Source of the DNA: Domibacillus indicus
GTDB taxonomy: Bacteria > Bacillota > Bacilli > Bacillales > Domibacillaceae
Assembly (NCBI RefSeq): GCF_023715895.1
Contig: NZ_JAMBOO010000006.1
Location: 62,001 to 126,000, forward strand
Direction: 5' to 3'
DNA: 64,000 nucleotides
Shown here: one piece after another, positions 59,819 through 64,000 of the stretch
Layout: every line of letters starts with the position of its first letter
How positions within the stretch are numbered: the stretch's first letter is position 1
Position numbers and translations under genes: made by a program
Notes under the pieces: generated by a model
What the model was told of the DNA's origin: nothing
The model's database searches: none
Seen by the model: only the letters and a program-made list of their open reading frames with translations

Positions 59819-60885
59819 TGCGCCTTCCACTCCTTTAGAGCAGTGAGCAGATGCTCATTTTCCACCCTTCCTTTGACCGCGGAACGAAGCCATTTTCCAT
59901 CCAGCCCGCGAAAGTTTTCTGTATGGCGCAGGACGACCCCTTTCCCAAGCAAAAAGCGGAGCAGCGGTTTTTGGTCAACGAGTGCCGGATCCCGCAGCAA
60001 ATAAAAATTTACGGCAGATGGAAGAACCGTAAATCCTGCTTTCACCAGCTCACTTGCGATCCAATCCCTTTCCTCTTCAATCCACTTTCTCGTCTGCTCG
60101 GCATGGACCGTATCCTGCGCGATTCTTTCGGCGGTCCGAAGTGCAATCGCATTTACATTCCAGTGAGGCTGGTAAGGTGCAAGAGCATGAATGATTTCCT
60201 GTGAAGCCGCCACGTAGCCGATGCGCAGGCCGGCGACCGCGTACATTTTCGTCATGGAATGCAGCACCGCTAAATGCGGAAACGAAGCAATCTCTGCAAC
60301 CAAAGACTCCCCGCTGTTAAAATCATAAAAAGCTTCATCCACAACAACCCATGTGCCAAACGGGCGGGTTTGGCGAAGCAGCGCAAGCAGCTCTTCCCTT
60401 TGAAACACCTGTCCGGTTGGATTGTTTGGCGTGCAAAGAAAGAGTACGGCTGCTTCTTTTGCCTGCTCGGCCAATTCTTCAATTGGCAGCACCCAGTTTT
60501 CCGGGTCAACTGGCACATACCGGATCTCGCAGCCGTACGCCCGGCAGGCATCTTCATATTCAGAAAAAGCCGGCGTCGCAATCACCACTTTGCGGCCGGC
60601 AGCATGGCGGGCAATAAAATGAATAATCTCGGCCGCGCCGTTGCCGAGCAAAAGATTTCCCGAACCGACGGAAAATCGGGCGGCAATGGCAGCTTTGGCT
60701 GCTTTACCGGACGGATCCGGATAGTCTTCCACCACTTCAAAAAGAGACGGCCATGCTTCTTTGAGCCAGCGGGGCGGCCCATACGGATTTGTATTTACAC
60801 TAAAATCAATCATGCTTTCCGGCTTTTCTACGCCGGATGCCTGATATAAATGACTGGGGTTAGCCCCATGTGATGGCAGCTTCAT
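59815..60885 (-). CDS. cobD: threonine-phosphate decarboxylase
   Basis: 356 residues, class I/II PLP fold. The catalytic lysine is in HSMTKMYAVAGLRIGY. It makes (R)-1-amino-2-propanol O-2-phosphate, the linker of the nucleotide loop, used by CbiB. AGGAGTGA precedes the ATG; the stop overlaps cobU by 4 bp. Confidence 0.92.
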   Translation of the reverse strand: MKLPSHGANPSHLYQASGVEKPESMIDFSVNTNPYGPPRWLKEAWPSLFEVVEDYPDPSGKAAKAAIAARFSVGSGNLLLGNGAAEIIHFIARHAAGRKVVIATPAFSEYEDACRAYGCEIRYVPVDPENWVLPIEELAEQAKEAAVLFLCTPNNPTGQVFQREELLALLRQTRPFGTWVVVDEAFYDFNSGESLVAEIASFPHLAVLHSMTKMYAVAGLRIGYVAASQEIIHALAPYQPHWNVNAIALRTAERIAQDTVHAEQTRKWIEEERDWIASELVKAGFTVLPSAVNFYLLRDPALVDQKPLLRFLLGKGVVLRHTENFRGLDGKWLRSAVKGRVENEHLLTALKEWKAQ

Positions 60886-61822
60886 AAATGATCACTCCTG
60901 CAAGGAATAGCAGCACAAATAAATAAGCAGCTCGTTCCATTAATTTAGCGGCTTCGATAATGTGTTCCGCGCGGCGGGGACGAATGGCATCTCCCATTCG
61001 GGCACGGTCTGACACAATGCCTTTGTATGTATTTAATCCACCCAGCTCAATTTGAAGCAGCCCCGCTACAGCTGCTTCGCACCAGCCGCTGTTCGGCGAT
61101 GGATGCTTTTTCGCATCGCGCCGTACGATATGCCATGCATAGCCCCGTCCTCCCTGCGGCTTTTTGGCTGCTAAAATAAGCAGGACGGCGGTCAAACGGG
61201 CAGGAATAAAATTAACGATATCATCAAAACGGGCAGATGCCGTGCCGAATCTGCCGTACCGTTCGTTTCGATACCCAACCATCGAATCACACGTATTGAC
61301 AGCACGGTACAGGAGGGCGGCTCCGCCTCCGCCAACCATTGCCCAAAACAGCGGAGCGATCACGCCATCCGATGTATTTTCTGCGACGGTTTCTACCGCC
61401 CCGCGCGTAATCTCCCCTTCATCAAGCTTTTCCGTGTCACGCCCGACGATCCACGAAAGTTTATGGCGCGCTTCCTTCATATCGCCGGCAATGAGCGGGT
61501 GATACACATCCATTCCTGCTTCTTTCAAGCTTCGCGGTGCAATTGATGCCCAAATCATGACGGCTTCTAAAGTAATGGAGAAAAAAGGATGAAGACGGGC
61601 AGCGAGTGCCAGCGCGCCAAATGAACATACGCCGGTCACGAAAAGAACAACGGCCAGCATAGCCAGTCCTTTTTCGAAACGGCGGGCTCCTTTATTCCAC
61701 TTTCTGTCCAACAAAGCAATCAGCGCGCCAAACCATTTAACCGGATGCGGCCAGCTGCGCGGATCGCCGACAAGCCGGTCAAGAAACAAGGCGATGACGA
61801 TTGCCGCCGCATGTGCGATCAC
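60860..61822 (-). CDS. cbiB: adenosylcobinamide-phosphate synthase
   Basis: 320 residues with several hydrophobic segments and the CbiB signatures DRLVGDPRSWPHPVKWFG, VAENTSDGVIAPLFW and GYRNERYGRFGTASARFDD. It links the aminopropanol arm to cobyric acid. The GTG start overlaps the preceding stop (GTGA). Confidence 0.94.
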   Translation of the reverse strand: MIAHAAAIVIALFLDRLVGDPRSWPHPVKWFGALIALLDRKWNKGARRFEKGLAMLAVVLFVTGVCSFGALALAARLHPFFSITLEAVMIWASIAPRSLKEAGMDVYHPLIAGDMKEARHKLSWIVGRDTEKLDEGEITRGAVETVAENTSDGVIAPLFWAMVGGGGAALLYRAVNTCDSMVGYRNERYGRFGTASARFDDIVNFIPARLTAVLLILAAKKPQGGRGYAWHIVRRDAKKHPSPNSGWCEAAVAGLLQIELGGLNTYKGIVSDRARMGDAIRPRRAEHIIEAAKLMERAAYLFVLLFLAGVIIYEAAITWG

Positions 61823-63291
61823 AGGCCGCCCTTTCTGCGGGCTGTTTTTTGAAGAGACGCCGTCACCGATTGATAGACCGCCCGGCCAATCGCAATGCCA
61901 AGGGGCGTAACCGATCCGGCAAACTGGTGATAGGAACCGCGCTGTGTTGCTGCTATTAATATACTATCTGTTGAGGTGCCCGTTGCCGTTGTTCCCGTAT
62001 TCACATCCAACACTCCTCTATCCGCAAGCGCTTTTGTTTTTGCCTCGGTAGCTGTCATAACCCCTTGGACAAAAGCTTCTTCTGATAATTTTCCGTTTAC
62101 AAAAACCCATATATTGATCGTTCCTGGCGCAGGATGCTGCTTCCAGCTGCTGCGCGGATGCGTAACATCTACTGCATTGCCGGCACCAGCTGTTGCCACC
62201 GCAAAAACAGAAGCATCTTCCTGCATTTCTTTTCGCCAGGCCGCATCCTCCATATAAACGGCCGTCATCATTCCAACGGTTTCCTGCAGGTTAAATCCAT
62301 TTTGCGTAAAATAAGCAGCCGCTTCCTGCTCATAGTTATCGATATTATAATGCTTGTCCACATGGCGGTTTACAAACGTGCTCCGCCATCCCCAGCCGGC
62401 GCCAATCACGCCGGATGACAGCGATTTAAGGGGAACGGGTGAACGAAGCACCAGATGTCCGCCATGATGCTCAAGCAAATGCGCGTCAATGTCAACGGCT
62501 TCTTTTGACAGGACTCTTTCCGGCAGGATACTGATCTGCGGCTTTGGCACTTCCGGATGCGGCTGCTTTTGTACCTCTGTGCTGTACACATCCCGAATCT
62601 CCTGCTCCACCATCAGATCAGCCGGCTGGCCGAGCGCATGAATCCTTCCTTTATTCATAAGCAGCAGCCGGTCGCAGTATAAAGAAGATAAATTTAAGTC
62701 ATGAAAAATAGAAACGACCGTTAATCCATCTGCTGTCATTCTTTTCAGCAAATCGAGCAGGTCTTTTTGAAAAGGCAGATCTAAATGGTTGGTCGGTTCA
62801 TCAAGCAGCAGGATTTCCGGCTCCTGCGCCAGCGCCTGCGCAAGGAAAACACGCTGCCGTTCACCGCCGGACAGGGCAGACAGCGGTTTTTCAGAAAACG
62901 CCGCTGTTCCGGTCCGCTGCATCGCTTCCTGTACCATTTCTTCGTCCCGCTCAGTCCATGATTTAAAAAAACCGGTTTGGTGCGCGTACCGTCCGAGCGA
63001 CACCGTTTCTTTTACCGTATAAGCAAACTGGCTGGACGTCATTTGCGGAAGAACCGCTATAATGCGCGCCAGCTCTTTCGGACTGTATGAATCAATCGGT
63101 CTTCCCTTGATGAGAACTTCTCCCGCAGCCGGCTTGATCAGCCCGCTGATCATATTCAGTAAAGTTGATTTACCACTTCCATTCGGCCCCAAAATACCGA
63201 ATAATTCTCCCTGCTTAACAGAAAAGGATACGCCGCGGACAATAAGCCCGCTTCCGTATCCTCCTGAAAGCTTGTTCACTTGCAGCATCAC
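61819..63291 (-). CDS. BtuD-CbiZ fusion: corrinoid ABC ATPase and cobinamide amidohydrolase
   Basis: 490 residues. N-terminal 1-255 is an ABC ATPase with Walker A GPNGSGKST, signature LSGGERQR and Walker B LLLDEPTNH. After a ~20-residue linker, residues about 275-485 form a CbiZ domain (STFVNRHVDKHYN, MMTAVYMEDAAW, GAGNAVDV, GTINIWVFVNG, GTSTDSILIA). CbiZ removes the aminopropanol of adenosylcobinamide, which CbiB then rebuilds. The same fusion exists in B. subtilis YvrA. Start GTG at 63291 overlaps the btuC stop. Confidence 0.93.
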   Translation of the reverse strand: MMLQVNKLSGGYGSGLIVRGVSFSVKQGELFGILGPNGSGKSTLLNMISGLIKPAAGEVLIKGRPIDSYSPKELARIIAVLPQMTSSQFAYTVKETVSLGRYAHQTGFFKSWTERDEEMVQEAMQRTGTAAFSEKPLSALSGGERQRVFLAQALAQEPEILLLDEPTNHLDLPFQKDLLDLLKRMTADGLTVVSIFHDLNLSSLYCDRLLLMNKGRIHALGQPADLMVEQEIRDVYSTEVQKQPHPEVPKPQISILPERVLSKEAVDIDAHLLEHHGGHLVLRSPVPLKSLSSGVIGAGWGWRSTFVNRHVDKHYNIDNYEQEAAAYFTQNGFNLQETVGMMTAVYMEDAAWRKEMQEDASVFAVATAGAGNAVDVTHPRSSWKQHPAPGTINIWVFVNGKLSEEAFVQGVMTATEAKTKALADRGVLDVNTGTTATGTSTDSILIAATQRGSYHQFAGSVTPLGIAIGRAVYQSVTASLQKTARRKGGL

Positions 63292-64000
63292 GCGACGCCT
63301 CCTTTTCGTTTTCGGTTCATTAAAATAAGTGCAAATACCGGTGCACCAATCAGCGATGTAATCACGCCAATAGGCAGCTCTGTCGGTGAAATGATCGTAC
63401 GGGCGGCAAGATCTGCTATAATCAAAAATCCACCGCCGGCAATCATGGACAAAGGCAGCAAATGCCGATGATCAGGCCCGATCAAAAGCCGTACAAAATG
63501 TGGAACCACGAGGCCGATAAATCCGATTGTACCGGATACCGCAACGGCCGCTCCAGTTAAAATGGAACCTGCAATCAGTACAAGTATTTTCTTTCGCTGA
63601 ACATTCACTCCCAGGTGTTTCGCTTTCTCTTCTCCAAATGACATGGCGTTTAACTCTGGCGCCAAGTACAGCAGAAGGAGTGCACCTCCTGCAAAAAACG
63701 GCAGCATCAGCTGTACATAAGGCCATCCCCGCATTGACACACTGCCAAGCAGCCAATTGATGATTTGCCGGAGCTCTTCCCCCGTAAGGGCAATCATGAG
63801 CGAAATAAATGAACCTAAAAACGAGCTAAAAATAATTCCGGTTAAGATAATCGTTTCAAGCTTCATTGAGCGCTCGATCAACTGTGCAAACAGCAATACG
63901 CAAAAGATAGTCAACACAGCTGCCGCTATACTTACAACAGGAAGCGTAAAGCCGCCCAGAAATGGAATAGATATGTGAAAAAACAACACAAAAACCGCTC
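63288..64000 (-). CDS. btuC: corrinoid ABC permease BtuC, partial
   Basis: The C-terminal ~237 residues of a FecCD/BtuC-type permease (LETIILTGIIFSSFLGSFIS, GTIGFIGLVVPHFVRLLIGPDHR, ISPTELPIGVITSLIGAPVF). The frame continues past the right edge of the window, so the start lies outside. First gene visible of the cobalamin operon; a btuF gene and any cobalamin riboswitch would lie further right. Confidence 0.93.
   Translation of the reverse strand, partial: AVFVLFFHISIPFLGGFTLPVVSIAAAVLTIFCVLLFAQLIERSMKLETIILTGIIFSSFLGSFISLMIALTGEELRQIINWLLGSVSMRGWPYVQLMLPFFAGGALLLLYLAPELNAMSFGEEKAKHLGVNVQRKKILVLIAGSILTGAAVAVSGTIGFIGLVVPHFVRLLIGPDHRHLLPLSMIAGGGFLIIADLAARTIISPTELPIGVITSLIGAPVFALILMNRKRKGGVA

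Noticed and set aside
1-64000. CRISPR arrays, rRNA and tRNA genes
   Set aside because: No regularly spaced short repeats and no tRNA- or rRNA-like sequence was seen on either strand.

Overview
The window is chromosomal DNA of a spore-forming Bacillaceae species (Bacillus sensu lato). Three things point there: AGGAGG-type ribosome binding sites, CotF-type spore-coat genes, and blocks syntenic with Bacillus subtilis (adhB with the yra coat genes; the ycs/kip 5-oxoprolinase cluster; ytiB- and lplJ-like genes). The species cannot be named from the sequence alone.

Positions about 121-17852 are an AT-rich integrated island of roughly 17.5 kb. It is inserted in queF. A 224-bp direct repeat (121-344 and 17629-17852, 4 mismatches) flanks it: the left copy is the displaced 3' end of queF, and the right copy completes an intact queF. 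A tyrosine integrase lies just inside the left end, and short GGTCAC repeats resembling integrase arm sites lie at both ends. Cargo: a caspase-like peptidase, a probable winged-helix DNA-binding protein, three HNH nuclease-like genes, a GIY-YIG/T5orf172 protein, a secreted SH3b protein, several small acidic or HEAT proteins resembling orphan immunity genes, a DUF3885 protein and small membrane proteins. There are also relics of three other tyrosine recombinases. Five copies, complete or partial, of one noncoding module separate the cargo blocks. I see no conjugation, capsid or terminase genes.

From 17.6 to 27 kb: queF, a thioredoxin-like gene, beta-carbonic anhydrase, adhB with four coat-protein genes, a large-subunit catalase, a cell-wall amidase, lipoate ligase and a DUF1206 membrane protein. 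From 27 to 38.8 kb: a GAF-GGDEF protein, the eight-gene pxpB-pxpC-accB-accC-ycsI-kipR-pxpA-ycsG operon for 5-oxoproline use, a secreted beta-amylase with a CcpA-type site, and an MFS transporter. From 38.9 to 54.1 kb: a membrane-fused phosphate-binding-like protein, a GGDEF protein, a GABA or beta-alanine catabolic operon (gabT-gabD-gabP) with a sigma-54 promoter and its own activator, a LysR regulator, a thioesterase, a haemolysin-III protein, a secreted SLH-anchored amidase and a lipoprotein.

From 54.4 kb to the right edge runs one tightly overlapping cobalamin-salvage operon read leftward: btuC (cut by the window edge), btuD-cbiZ fusion, cbiB, cobD, cobU, cobQ, cobS, cobC, a short cobU paralogue, pduO, cblT, cblS. 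Its genes would recover cobinamide, rebuild the aminopropanol arm and lower loop, and take alpha-ribazole from outside through CblT/CblS. No cobT or corrin-ring genes are present here. A dispersed repeat of about 145 bp occurs at 19174-19318 and 54233-54375.
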